A stretch of DNA of 64,000 nucleotides from Baylisascaris procyonis (taxonomy: Eukaryota > Nematoda > Chromadorea > Rhabditida > Ascarididae). The notes below the pieces were generated by a model that saw nothing but the letters and a program-made list of their open reading frames with translations, made no database searches and was not told the origin of the DNA. Positions within the stretch are counted from its first letter, which is position 1; each line of letters opens with the position of its first letter. The stretch spans positions 146,501 through 210,500 of the forward strand of contig JAZARR010000270.1 in assembly GCA_037389465.1 (NCBI GenBank), given 5' to 3'. The position numbers and the translations under genes are program-made. Below are positions 49,226 through 62,900 of this stretch, in pieces.

Positions 49226-50985
49226 GAAACAATTTGAAATATAGAAGAGTCCACAAAAACAATTTTAAACACAAAAAAGTCCACAAAAACAATTTTAAAT
49301 ATAAAAAGTTGACAAAAACAATTGTAAATATGAAAAAGTCCACAAAAACAGTTTTAAATATAAGAAAGTCCACAAAAACAATTTTGAATATAAAAAAGTC
49401 CACAAAAACAGTTTTAAATATAAGAAAGTCCACAAAAACAATTGTAAATATGAAAAAGTCCACAAAAACAGTTTTAAATATAAGAAAGTCCACAAAAACA
49501 ATTTTGAATATAACAAAGTCCACAAAAACAATTTTAAATATAAAGAAGTCGAGAAAAGCAATCCTAAACATAGAAAAGTCCACAAAAACAATTTTAAATA
49601 TAAAAAAGTCGACAAAAAAATTGTAAACATAAAAAAGTCCACAAAAACAACTTTGAACATAAAAAGTCCACAAAAACAACTTTACATACAAAAAGTCCAC
49701 AAAAGCAATCTTAAACATAAAAAAGTCCACAAAAACAATTTTAAATATAAAAATTCGACAAAAACAATTTTAAATAAAAAAAAGTCGAGAAAGGCAATTC
49801 TATATATGCAAAAGTTGGCAAAAACAATTGCAAATACGAAAAGGTCCACAAAAACAGTTTTAAATATAAGAAAGTCCACAAAAACAATTTTGAATATAAA
49901 AAAGTCCACAAAAACAATTTTGAATATAAAAAAGTCGACAAAAACAATTTTAAATATAAAAAAATACACAAAAACAATTTTAAAATTAAGAAAGTCGACA
50001 AAAACAATTTTGAGTACAAAAAATTCCAGAAAAACAATTTTAAATATCGAAGGTCCACAAAAACGATTTTAAACATAAAAAAGTCGAGAAAAGCAATCCT
50101 AAATATAGAAAAGTCCACAAAAACAATTTTAAATATAAAAACGTTCACAAAAACAATTTTAAACATAAAAAACTCAACAAAAACAATTTGAAATATAAAA
50201 AGGTCCACAATACAATTTTAAATATAAAAAAGTCCACAAAAACAATTTTAAATATAGAAAAGTCCACAAAAACAATTTTAAATAAAAAAAGTCGACAAAA
50301 ACAATTGTAAACGTAAAAAAGTCCACAAAAAGAACTTTGAACATAGAAGGTCCACAAAAACAACTTTACATACAAAAAGTCCACAAAAGCAATCTTAAAC
50401 ATAAAAGAGTACACAAAAACAATTTTAAATATAAAAATTCGACAAAAACAATTTTAAATAAAAAAAAAGTCGAGAAAGGCAATTCTATGTATGCAAAAGT
50501 TGGCAAAAAAATTTGCAAATATGAAAAAGTCCACAAAAACAGTTTTAAATATAAGAAAGTCCACAAAAACAATTTTGAAGATAAAAAAGCCCACAAAAAC
50601 AATTTTAAATATTAAAAAAATACACAAAAACAATTTTAAAATTAAGAAAGTCGACGAAAACAATTTTGAATACAAAAAATTCCACAAAAACAGTTTTAAA
50701 CATAAAAAGGTCCACAAAAAAGAATTTTAAATATAAAAAAGTCGACAAGAGCAATTTTAAATATAAAAGAGTCGACAAAAACAATTTTAAATATAAAAAA
50801 GTCCACGAAAACAATTTTAAACATAAAAAAATCAACAAAAACAATTTGAAATATAAAACAGTCCATAAAAACGATTTTAAATACAAAAAAGTCGAGAAAA
50901 GCAATCCTAGATATAGAAAAGTAAACAAAAACAATTTTAAATATAAAAAGTCGACAAAAACAATTTCAAATATAAAAAAGTCTAC

Positions 50986-53900
50986 AAAAACAATTTGAAA
51001 TATAAAAAAGTCCACAAAAACAATTTTAAATATAAAAAAGTCCACAAAAACAATTTTAAATATAAAAAGTTGACAAAAACAATTGTAAATATGAAAAAGT
51101 CCACAAAAACAATTTTAAATATAAAAAGTCCACAAAAACAATTTTGAATATAAAAAAGTCCACAAAAACAATTTTAAATATAAAAAGTCCACAAAAACAA
51201 TTGTAAATATGAAAAAGTCCACAAAAACAATTTTAAATATAAGAAAGTCCACAAAAACAATTTTAAATATAAAAAAGTCCACAAAAACAATTTTAAATAT
51301 AAAAAAGTCGACAAAAACAATTTTAAATATAGAAAAGTCCACAAAAACAATTTTAAATATAAAAAAGTCGACAAAAAAATTTTAAATATAAAAAGTCCAC
51401 AAAAACAATTTTAAATATAAAAAGTCCACAAAAACAATTTTAAATATAAAAAGTCCACAAAAACAATTTTAAACATAAAAAAGTCCACAAAAACAATTTT
51501 AAATATAAAAAGTCGACAAAAACAATTTTAAATAAAAAAAAGTCGACAAAAACAATTTTAAATATGCAAAAGTCCACAAAAACAATTTTAAATATAAAAA
51601 GTCCACAAAAACAATTTTAAATATAAGAAAGTCCACAAAAACAATTTTAATATAAAAAAGTCCACAAAAACAATTTTAAATATAAAAAAGTCGACAAAAA
51701 CAATTTTAAATATAAAAAAGTACACAAAAACAATTTTAAATATTAAAAAGTCGACAAAAACAATTTTAAATATAAAAAAGTCCACAAAAACAATTTTAAA
51801 TATAAAAGGTCCACAAAAACAATTTTAAATATAAAAAAGTCGACAAAAACAATTTTAAATATAGAAAAGTCCACAAAAACAATTTTAAATATAAAAAGTC
51901 CACAAAAACAATTTTAAATATAAAAAAGTCAACAAAAACAATTTCAAATATAAAAAGGTCCACAAAAACAATTTTAAACATAAAAAAGTCCACAAAAACA
52001 ATTTTAAACATAAAAAAGTCCACAAAAACAATTTTAAATATAAAAAAGTCCACAAAAACAATTTTAAATATAAAAAAGTCGACAAAAACAATTTTAAATA
52101 TAAAAAAGTCCACAAAAACAATTTTAAATATAAAAAGTCCACAAAAACAATTTAAAATATAAAAAAGTCGACAAAAACAATTTTAAATATAAAAAAGTCG
52201 ACAAAAACAATTTTAAATAAAAAAAGTCGACAAAAACAATTCTAAATATAAAAAAGTCGACAAAAACAATTTTAAATATAAAAAAGTCCACAAAAACAAT
52301 TTTAAATATAAAAAAGTCCACAAAAACAATTTTAAATATAAAAAAGTCGACAAAAACAATTTTAAATATAAAAAAGCCACAAAAACAATTTTAAATATAA
52401 AAAGTCCACAAAAACAATTTTAAATATAAAAAGTCCACAAAAACAATTTTAAATATAAAAAAGTCCACAAAAACAATTTTAAATATAAAAAAGTCGACAA
52501 AAACAATTTTAAATATAAAAAAGTCGACAAAAACAATTTTAAATATAAAAAAGTCGACAAAAACAATTCTAAATATAAAAAAGTCCACAAAAACAATTTT
52601 AAATATGAAAAAGTCCACAAAAACAATTTTAAATATAAAAAAGTCCACAAAAACAATTTTAAATAAAAAAAGTCGACAAAAACATTTTAAATATAGAAAA
52701 GTCGACAAAAACAATTTTAAATATAAAAAAGTCCACAAAAACAATTTTAAATATAAAAAGTCCACAAAAACAATTTTAAATATAAAAAAGTCGACAAAAA
52801 CAATTTTAAATATAAAAAGTCCACAAAAACAATTTTAAATATAAAAAGTCCACAAAAACAATTTTAAATATAAAAAAGTCCACAAAAACAATTTTAAATA
52901 TAAAAAGGTCCACAAAAAAGATATAAAAAGTCGACAAAAACAATTTTAAATATAAAAAAGTCCACAAAAACATTTTAAATATAAAAAGTCCACAAAAACA
53001 ATTTTAAATATAAAAAAGTCGACAAAAACAATTTTAAATAAAAAAAGTCGAGAAAAACAATTCTAAATATAGAAAAGTCGACAAAAACAATTTTAAATAT
53101 AAAAAGTCCACAAAAACAATTTTAAATATAAAAAAGTCCACAAAAACAATTTTAAATATAAAAAAGTCCACAAAAACAATTTTAAATATAAAAAAGTCGA
53201 CAAAAACAATTTTAAATATAAAAAAGTCCACAAAAACAATTTTAAATATAAAAAGTCCACAAAAACAATTTTAAATATAAAAAAGTCGACAAAAACAATT
53301 TTAAATATAAAAAAGTCCACAAAAACAATTTTAAATATAAAAAAGTCCACAAAACAATTTTAAATATAAAAAAGTCCACAAAAACAATTTTAAATATAAA
53401 AAAGTCCACAAAAACAATTTTAAATATAAAAAAGTCCACAAAAACAATTTTAAATATAAAAAAGTCGACAAAAACAATTTTAAATATAAAAAAGTCCACA
53501 AAAACAATTTTAAATATAAAAAGTCCACAAAAACAATTTAAATATAAAAAGGTCGACAAAAACAATTTTAAATATAAAAAAGTCGACAAAAACAATTTTA
53601 AATAAAAAAAGTCGACAAAAACAATTTTAAATATAAAAAAGTCGACAAAACAATTTTAAATATAAAAAAGTCCACAAAAACAATTTTAAATATAAAAAAG
53701 TCCACAAAAACAATTTTAAATATAAAAAAGTCGACAAAAACAATTTTAAATATAAAAAAGCCGACAAAAACAATTTTAAATATAAAAAGTCCACAAAAAC
53801 AATTTTAAATATAAAAAGTCCACAAAAACAATTTTAAATATAAAAAAGTCCACAAAAACAATTTTAAATATAAAAAGTCGACAAAAACAATTTTAAATAT

Positions 53901-56900
53901 AAAAAAGTCGACAAAAACAATTTTAAATAAAAAAAAGTCGAGAAAAACAATTCTAAATATAAAAAGTCCACAAAAACAATTTTAAATATGAAAAAGTCCA
54001 CAAAAACAATTTTAAATATAAAAAAGTCCACAAAAACAATTTTAAATATAAAAAAGTCCACAAAAACATTTTAAATATAGAAAAGTCGACAAAAACAATT
54101 TTAAATATAAAAAAGTCCACAAAAACAATTTTAAATATAAAAAAGTCCACAAAAACAATTTTAAATATAAAAAGTCGACAAAAAAAATTTTAAATATAAA
54201 AAAGTCCACAAAAACAATTTTAAATATAAAAAGTCGACAAAAACAATTTTAAATATAAAAAAGTCCACAAAAACATTTTAAATATAAAAAGGTCCACAAA
54301 AAAGATATAAAAAGTCCACAAAAACAATTTTAAATATAAAAAAGTCCACAAAAACAATTTTAAATATAAAAAAGTCCACAAAAACAATTTTAAATATAAA
54401 AAAGTCGACAAAAACAATTTTAAATAAAAAAAGTCGACAAAAACAATTCTAAATATAGAAAAGTCGACAAAAACAATTTTAAATATAAAAAAGTCCACAA
54501 AAACAATTTTAAATATAAAAAGTCCACAAAAACAATTTTAAATATAAAAAAGTCGACAAAAACAATTTAAATATAAAAAAGTCCACAAAAACGATTTTAA
54601 ATACAAAAAAGTACACAAAAGAATTTTAAATATAAAAAAGTCCACAAAAACAATTTTAAACATAGAAAAGTCCACAAAAACAATTTTAAATATAAAAAAG
54701 TCCACAAAAACAATTTTAAATATAAAAAAGTCGACAAAAACAATTTTAAATATAAAAAAGTCCACAAAAACAATTTTAAATATAAAAAGTCCACAAAAAC
54801 AATTTAAAATATAAAAAGGTCGACAAAAACAATTTTAAATATAAAAAAGTCGACAAAAACAATTTTAAATAAAAAAAGTCGACAAAAACAATTTTAAATA
54901 TAAAAAAGTCGACAAAAACAATTTTAAATATAAAAAAGTCCACAAAAACAATTTTAAATATAAAAAAGTCCACAAAAACAATTTTAAATATAAAAAAGTC
55001 GACAAAAACAATTTTAAATATAAAAAAGCCGACAAAAACAATTTTAAATATAAAAAGTCCACAAAAACAATTTTAAATATAAAAAGTCCACAAAAACAAT
55101 TTTAAATATAAAAAAGTCCACAAAAACAATTTTAAATATAAAAAGTCGACAAAAACAATTTTAAATATAAAAAAGTCGACAAAAACAATTTTAAATATAA
55201 AAAAGTCGACAAAAACAATTCTAAATATAAAAAAGTCCACAAAAACAATTTTAAATATGAAAAAGTCCACAAAAACAATTTTAAATATAAAAAAGTCCAC
55301 AAAAACAATTTTAAATATAAAAAAGTCGACAAAAACATTTTAAATATAGAAAAGTCGACAAAAACAATTTTAAATATAAAAAAGTCCACAAAAACAATTT
55401 TAAATATAAAAAAGTCCACAAAAACAATTTTAAATATAAAAAAGTCGACAAAAACAATTTTAAATATAAAAAAGTCCACAAAAACAATTTTAAATATAAA
55501 AAGTCGACAAAAACAATTTTAAATATAAAAAAGTCCACAAAAACATTTTAAACATAAAAAGTCCACAAAAAAGATATAAAAAGTCGACAAAAACAATTTT
55601 AAATATAAAAAAGTCCACAAAAACATTTTAAATATAAAAAGTCCACAAAAACAATCTTAAATATAAAAAAGTCGACAAAAACAATTTTAAATAAAAAAGT
55701 CGACAAAAACAATTCTAAATATAGAAAAGTCGACAAAAACAATTTTAAATATAAAAAGTCCACAAAAACAATTTTAAATATAAAAAAGTCCACAAAAACA
55801 ATTTTAAATATGAAAAAGTCCACAAAAACAATTTTAAATATAAAAAAGTCGACAAAAACAATTTTAAATATAAAAAAGTCCACAAAAACAATTTTAAATA
55901 TAAAAAGGTCCACAAAAACAATTTTAAATATAAAAAAGTCGACAAAAACAATTTTAAATATAAAAAAGTCCACAAAAACAATTTTAAATATAAAAAGGTC
56001 CACAAAACAATTTTAAATATAAAAAAGTCCACAAAAACAATTTTAAATATAAAAAAGTCCACAAAAACAATTTTAAATATAAAAAAGTCCACAAAAACAA
56101 TTTTAAATATAAAAAAGTCGACAAAAACAATTTTAAATATAAAAAGTCCACAAAAACAATTTTAAATATAAAAAGTCCACAAAAACAATTTAAAATATAA
56201 AAAGGTCGACAAAAACAATTTTAAATATAAAAAAGTCGACAAAAACAATTTTAAATAAAAAAAGTCGACAAAAACAATTTTAAATATAAAAAAGTCGACA
56301 AAAACAATTTTAAATATAAAAAAGTCCACAAAAACAATTTTAAATATAAAAAAGTCCACAAAAACAATTTTAAATATAAAAAAGTCGACAAAAACAATTT
56401 TAAATATAAAAAAGCCGACAAAAACAATTTTAAATATAAAAAGTCCACAAAAACAATTTTAAATATAAGAAAGTCCACAAAAACAATTTTAAATATAAAA
56501 AAGTCCACAAAAACAATTTTAAATATAAAAAGTCGACAAAAACAATTTTAAATATAAAAAAGTCGACAAAAACAATTTTAAATAAAAAAAAGTCGACAAA
56601 AACAATTCTAAATATAAAAAAGTCCACAAAAACAATTTTAAATATGAAAAAGTCCACAAAAACAATTTTAAATATAAAAAAGTCCACAAAAACAATTTTA
56701 AATATAAAAAAGTCGACAAAAACATTTTAAATATAAAAAAGTCGACAAAAACAATTTTAAATATAAAAAAGTCCACAAAAACAATTTTAAATATAAAAAG
56801 TCCACAAAAACAATTTTAAATATAAAAAAGTCGACAAAAACAATTTTAAATATAAAAAAGTCCACAAAAACAATTTTAAATATAAAAAGTCGACAAAAAC

Positions 56901-59900
56901 AATTTTAAATATAAAAAAGTCCACAAAAACAATTTTAAATATAAAAAGTCCACAAAAAAGATATAAAAAGTCGACAAAAACAATTTTAAATATAAAAAAG
57001 TCCACAAAAACAATTTTAAATATAAAAAAGTCCACAAAAACAATTTTAAATATAAAAAAGTCGACAAAAACAATTTTAAATAAAAAAGTCGACAAAAACA
57101 ATTCTAAATATAGAAAAGTCGACAAAAACAATTTTAAATATAAAAAAGTCCACAAAAACAATTTTAAATATAAAAAAGTCCACAAAAACAATTTTAAATA
57201 TAAAAAAGTCGACAAAAAAATTTTAAATATAAAAAAGTCCACAAAAACAATTTTAAATATAAAAAAGTCCACAAAAACAATTTAAAATATAAGAAAGTCC
57301 ACAAAAACAATTTTAAATATAAAAAAGTCCACAAAAACAATTTTAAATATAAAAAAGTCGACAAAAACAATTTTAAATATAAAAAAGTCGACAAAAACAA
57401 TTTTAAATATAAAAAGTCCACAAAAACAATTTTAAATATAAAAAAGTCCACAAAAACAATTTTAAATATAAAAAAGTCCACAAAAACAATTTTAAATATA
57501 AAAAAGTCGACAAAAACAATTTTAAATATAAAAAAGTCCACAAAAACAATTTTAAATATAAAAAAGTCGACAAAAACAATTTTAAATATAAAAAGTCCAC
57601 AAAAACAATTTTAAATATAAAAAAGTCGACAAAAACAATTTTAAATATAAAAAAGTCCACAAAAACAATTTTAAATAAAAAAGTCGACAAAAACAATTTT
57701 AAATATAAAAAAGTCCACAAAAACAATTTTAAATATGAAAAAGTCCACAAAAACAATTTTAAATATAAAAAGTCCACAAAAACAATTTTAAATATAAAAA
57801 AGTCCACAAAAACAATTTTAAATATAAAAAAGTCCACAAAAACAATTTTAAATATAAAAAAGTCGACAAAAACAATTTTAAATAAAAAAAGTCGACAAAA
57901 ACAATTCTAAATATAGAAAAGTCGACAAAAACAATTTTAAATATAAAAAAGTCCACAAAAACAATTTTAAATATAAAAAAGTCCACAAAAACAATTTTAA
58001 ATATAAAAAAGTCGACAAAAACAATTTTAAATATAAAAAAGTCCACAAAAACAATTTTAAATATAAAAAGTCCACAAAAACAATTTTAAATATAAAAAGT
58101 CCACAAAAACAATTTTAAATATAAAAAAGTCCACAAAAACAATTTTAAATATAAAAAAGTCGACAAAAGCAATTTTAAATATAGAAAAGTCGACAAAAAC
58201 AATTTTAAATATAAAAAAGTCCACAAAAACAATTTTAAATATAAAAAAGTCGACAAAAACAATTTTAAATATAAAAAAGTCGACAAAAACAATTTTAAAT
58301 ATAAAAAGTCCACAAAAACAATTTTAAATATAAAAAAGTCCACAAAAACAATTTTAAATATAAAAAAGTCCACAAAAACAATTTTAAATATAAAAAAGTC
58401 GACAAAAACAATTTTAAATATAAAAAAGTCCACAAAAACAATTTTAAATATAAAAAAGTCGACAAAAACAATTTTAAATATAAAAAAGTCCACAAAAACA
58501 ATTTTAAATATAAAAAGTCGACAAAAACAATTTTAAATATAAAAAAGTCCACAAAAACAATTTAAATATAAAAAGTCCACAAAAACAATTTTAAATATAA
58601 AAAAGTCCACAAAAACAATTTTAAAAATAAAAAAGTCCACAAAAACAATTTAAAATATAAAAAGTCGACAAAAACAATTTTAAATATAAAAAAGTCGACA
58701 AAAACAATTTTAAATAAAAAAGTCGACAAAAACAATTTTAAATATAAAAAAGTCGACAAAAACAATTTTAAATATAAAAAAGTCCACAAAAACAATTTTA
58801 AATATAAAAAAGTCGACAAAAACAATTTTAAATATAAAAAAGTCCACAAAAACAATTTTAAATATAAAAAAGTCGACAAAAACAATTTTAAATATAAAAA
58901 AGTACACAAATATAGAAAAGTCGACAAAAACAATTTTAAATATAAAAAAGTCCACAAAAACAATTTTAAATATAAAAAAGTCCACAAAAACAATTTTAAA
59001 TATAAAAAGTCCACAAAAACAATTTTAAATATAAAAAAGTCCACAAAAACAATTTTAAATATAAAAAAGTCGACAAAAACAATTTTAAATATAAAAAAGT
59101 CGACAAAAACAATTTTAAATATAAAAAGTCCACAAAAACAATTTTAAATATAAAAAAGTCCACAAAAACAATTTTAAATATAAAAAAGTCCACAAAAACA
59201 ATTTTAAATATAAAAAAGTCGACAAAAACAATTTTAAATATAAAAAAGTCCACAAAAACAATTTTAAATATAAAAAAGTCGACAAAAACAATTTTAAATA
59301 TAAAAAAGTCCACAAAAACAATTTTAAATATAAAAAGTCCACAAAAACAATTTTAAATATAAAAAAGTCGACAAAAACAATTTTAAATATAAAAAAGTCG
59401 ACAAAAACAATTTTAAATATAAAAAAGTCCACAAAAACAATTTTAAATATAAAAAAGTCGACAAAAACAATTTTAAATATAAAAAAGTCCACAAAAACAA
59501 TTTTAAATAAAAAAGTCCACAAAAACAATTTTAAATATAAAAAGTCCACAAAAACAATTTTAAATATAAAAAAGTCCACAAAAACAATTTTAAATATAAA
59601 AAGTCCACAAAAACAATTTTAAATATAAAAAAGTCGACAAAAACAATTTTAAATATAAAAAAGTCGACAAAAACAATTTTAAATATAAAAAGTCGACAAA
59701 AACAATTTTAAATATAAAAAGTCCACAAAAACAATTTTAAATATAAAAAAGTCCACAAAAACAATTTTAAATATAAAAAAGTCGACAAAAACAATTTTAA
59801 ATATAAAAAAGTCCACAAAAACAATTTTAAATATAAAAAAGTCCACAAAAACAATTTTAAATATAAAAAGTCCACAAAAACAATTTTAAATATAAAAAAG

Positions 59901-62900
59901 TCGACAAAAACAATTTTAAATATAAAAAAGTCGACAAAAACAATTTTAAATATAAAAAGTCCACAAAAACAATTTTAAATATAAAAAGTCCACAAAAACA
60001 ATTTTAAATATAAAAAAGTCCACAAAAACAATTTTAAATATAAAAAAGTCGACAAAAACAATTTTAAATATAAAAAAGTCCACAAAAACAATTTTAAATA
60101 TAAAAAGTCGACAAAAACAATTTTAAATATAAAAAAGTCGACAAAAACAATTTTAAATATAAAAAAGTCGACAAAAACAATTTTAAATATAAAAAAGTCC
60201 ACAAAAACAATTTTAAATATAAAAAAGTCGACAAAAACAATTTTAAATATAAAAAGTCCACAAAAACAATTTTAAATATAAAAAAGTCCACAAAAACAAT
60301 TTTAAATATAAAAAGTCCACAAAAACAATTTTAAATATAAAAAAGTCCACAAAAACAATTTTAAATATAAAAAGTCCACAAAAACAATTTTAAATATAAA
60401 AAAGTCGACAAAAACAATTTTAAATAAAAAAAGTCGACAAAAACAATTTTAAATATAAAAAAGTCCACAAAAACAATTTTAAATATAAAAAGTCCACAAA
60501 AACAATTTTAAATATAAAAAAGTCCACAAAAACAATTTTAAATATAAAAAAGTCGACAAAAACAATTTTAAATATAAAAAAGTCCACAAAAACAATTTTA
60601 AATATGAAAAAGTCCACAAAAACAATTTTAAATATAAAAAGTCCACAAAAACAATTTTAAATATAAAAAAGTCCACAAAAACAATTTTAAATATAAAAAA
60701 GTCGACAAAAACAATTTTAAATATAGAAAAGTCGACAAAAACAATTTTAAATATAAAAAAGTCCACAAAAACAATTTTAAATATAAAAAAGTCGACAAAA
60801 ACAATTTTAAATATAAAAAAGTCCACAAAAACAATTTTAAATATAAAAAGTCCACAAAAACAATTTTAAATATAAAAAAGTCCACAAAAACAATTTTAAA
60901 TATAAAAAAGTCCACAAAAACAATTTTAAATATAAAAAAGTCCACAAAAACAATTTTAAATATAAAAAAGTCCACAAAAACAATTTTAAATATAAAAAGT
61001 CCACAAAAACAATTTTAAATATAAAAAAGTCCACAAAAACAATTTTAAATATAAAAAAGTCGACAAAAACAATTTTAAATATAAAAAAGTCGACAAAAAC
61101 AATTTTAAATAAAAAAAGTCGACAAAAACAATTTTAAATATAAAAAAGTCCACAAAAACAATTTTAAATATAAAAAAGTCCACAAAAACAATTTTAAATA
61201 TAAAAAGTCCACAAAAACAATTTTAAATATAAAAAGTCCACAAAAACAATTTTAAATATAAAAAGGTCCACAAAAACAATTTTAAATATAAAAAAGTCGA
61301 CAAAAACAATTTTAAATAAAAAAAGTCGACAAAAACAATTTTAAATATAAAAAAGTCCACAAAAACAATTTTAAATATAAAAAAGTCCACAAAAACAATT
61401 TTAAATATAAAAAAGTCGACAAAAACAATTTTAAATATAAAAAAGTCCACAAAAACAATTTTAAATATAAAAAGTCCACAAAAACAATTTTAAATATAAA
61501 AAAGTCCACAAAAACAATTTTAAATATAAAAAAGTCCACAAAAACAATTTTAAATATAAAAAAGTCGACAAAAACAATTTTAAATATAAAAAAGTCCACA
61601 AAAACAATTTTAAATATAAAAAGTCGACAAAAACAATTTTAAATATAAAAAAGTCCACAAAAACAATTTTAAATATAAAAAAGTCGACAAAAACAATTTT
61701 AAATATAAAAAAGTCGACAAAAACAATTTTAAATATAAAAAAGTCCACAAAAACAATTTAAATATAAAAAAGTCCACAAAAACAATTTTAAATATGAAAA
61801 AGTCCACAAAAACAATTTTAAATATAAAAAAGTCCACAAAAACAATTTTAAATATAAAAAGTCGACAAAAACAATTTTAAATATAAAAAAGTCGACAAAA
61901 ACAATTTTAAATAAAAAAAGTCCACAAAAACAATTTTAAATATAAAAAGTCGACAAAAACAATTTTAAATATAAAAAAGTCCACAAAAACAATTTTAAAT
62001 ATAAAAAAGTCGACAAAAACAATTTTAAATATAAAAAAGTCGACAAAAACAATTTTAAATATAAAAAAGTCCACAAAAACAATTTTAAATATAAAAAAGT
62101 CCACAAAAACAATTTTAAATATAAAAAAGTCGACAAAAACAATTTTAAATATAAAAAAGTCCACAAAAACAATTTTAAATATAAAAAAGTCCACAAAAAC
62201 AATTTTAAATTAAAAAAGTCGACAAAAACAATTTTAAATATAAAAAGTCCACAAAAACAATTTTAAATATAAAAAGTCCACAAAAACAATTTTAAATATA
62301 AAAAAGTCCACAAAAACAATTTTAAATATAAAAAAGTCGACAAAAACAATTTTAAATATAAAAAAGTCCACAAAAACAATTTTAAATATAAAAAAGTCGA
62401 CAAAAACAATTTTAAATATAAAAAAGTCCACAAAAACAATTTTAAATATAAAAAGTCCACAAAAACAATTTTAAATAAAAAAGTCCACAAAAACAATTTT
62501 AAATATAAAAAAGTCCACAAAAACAATTTTAAATATAAAAAAGTCGACAAAAACAATTTTAAATATAAAAAAGTCCACAAAAACAATTTTAAATATAAAA
62601 AGTCGACAAAAACAATTTTAAATATAAAAAAGTCCACAAAAACAATTTTAAATATAAAAAAGTCCACAAAAACAATTTTAAATATAAAAAAGTCCACAAA
62701 AACAATTTTAAATATAAAAAGTCCACAAAAACAATTTTAAATATAAAAAAGTCCACAAAAACAATTTTAAATATAAAAAAGTCCACAAAAACAATTTTAA
62801 ACATAAAAAAGTCCACAAAAACAATTTTAAATATAAAAAAGTCCACAAAAACAATTTTAAATATAAAAAAGTCCACAAAAACAATTTTAAATATAAAAAA

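Larger units (their letters stand above)
27500..50985 (+). repeat. Array section 2: higher-order repeat zone
   Basis: Blocks of many variant monomers recur as near-identical higher-order units. Offsets found by matching rare variants are about 1127, 1288, 1391, 1704, 1761, 2471, 2844, 2992, 3951 and 5711 bp. Different blocks have been copied different numbers of times and in overlapping registers, which indicates repeated segmental amplification rather than one fixed higher-order unit. Confidence 0.85.
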
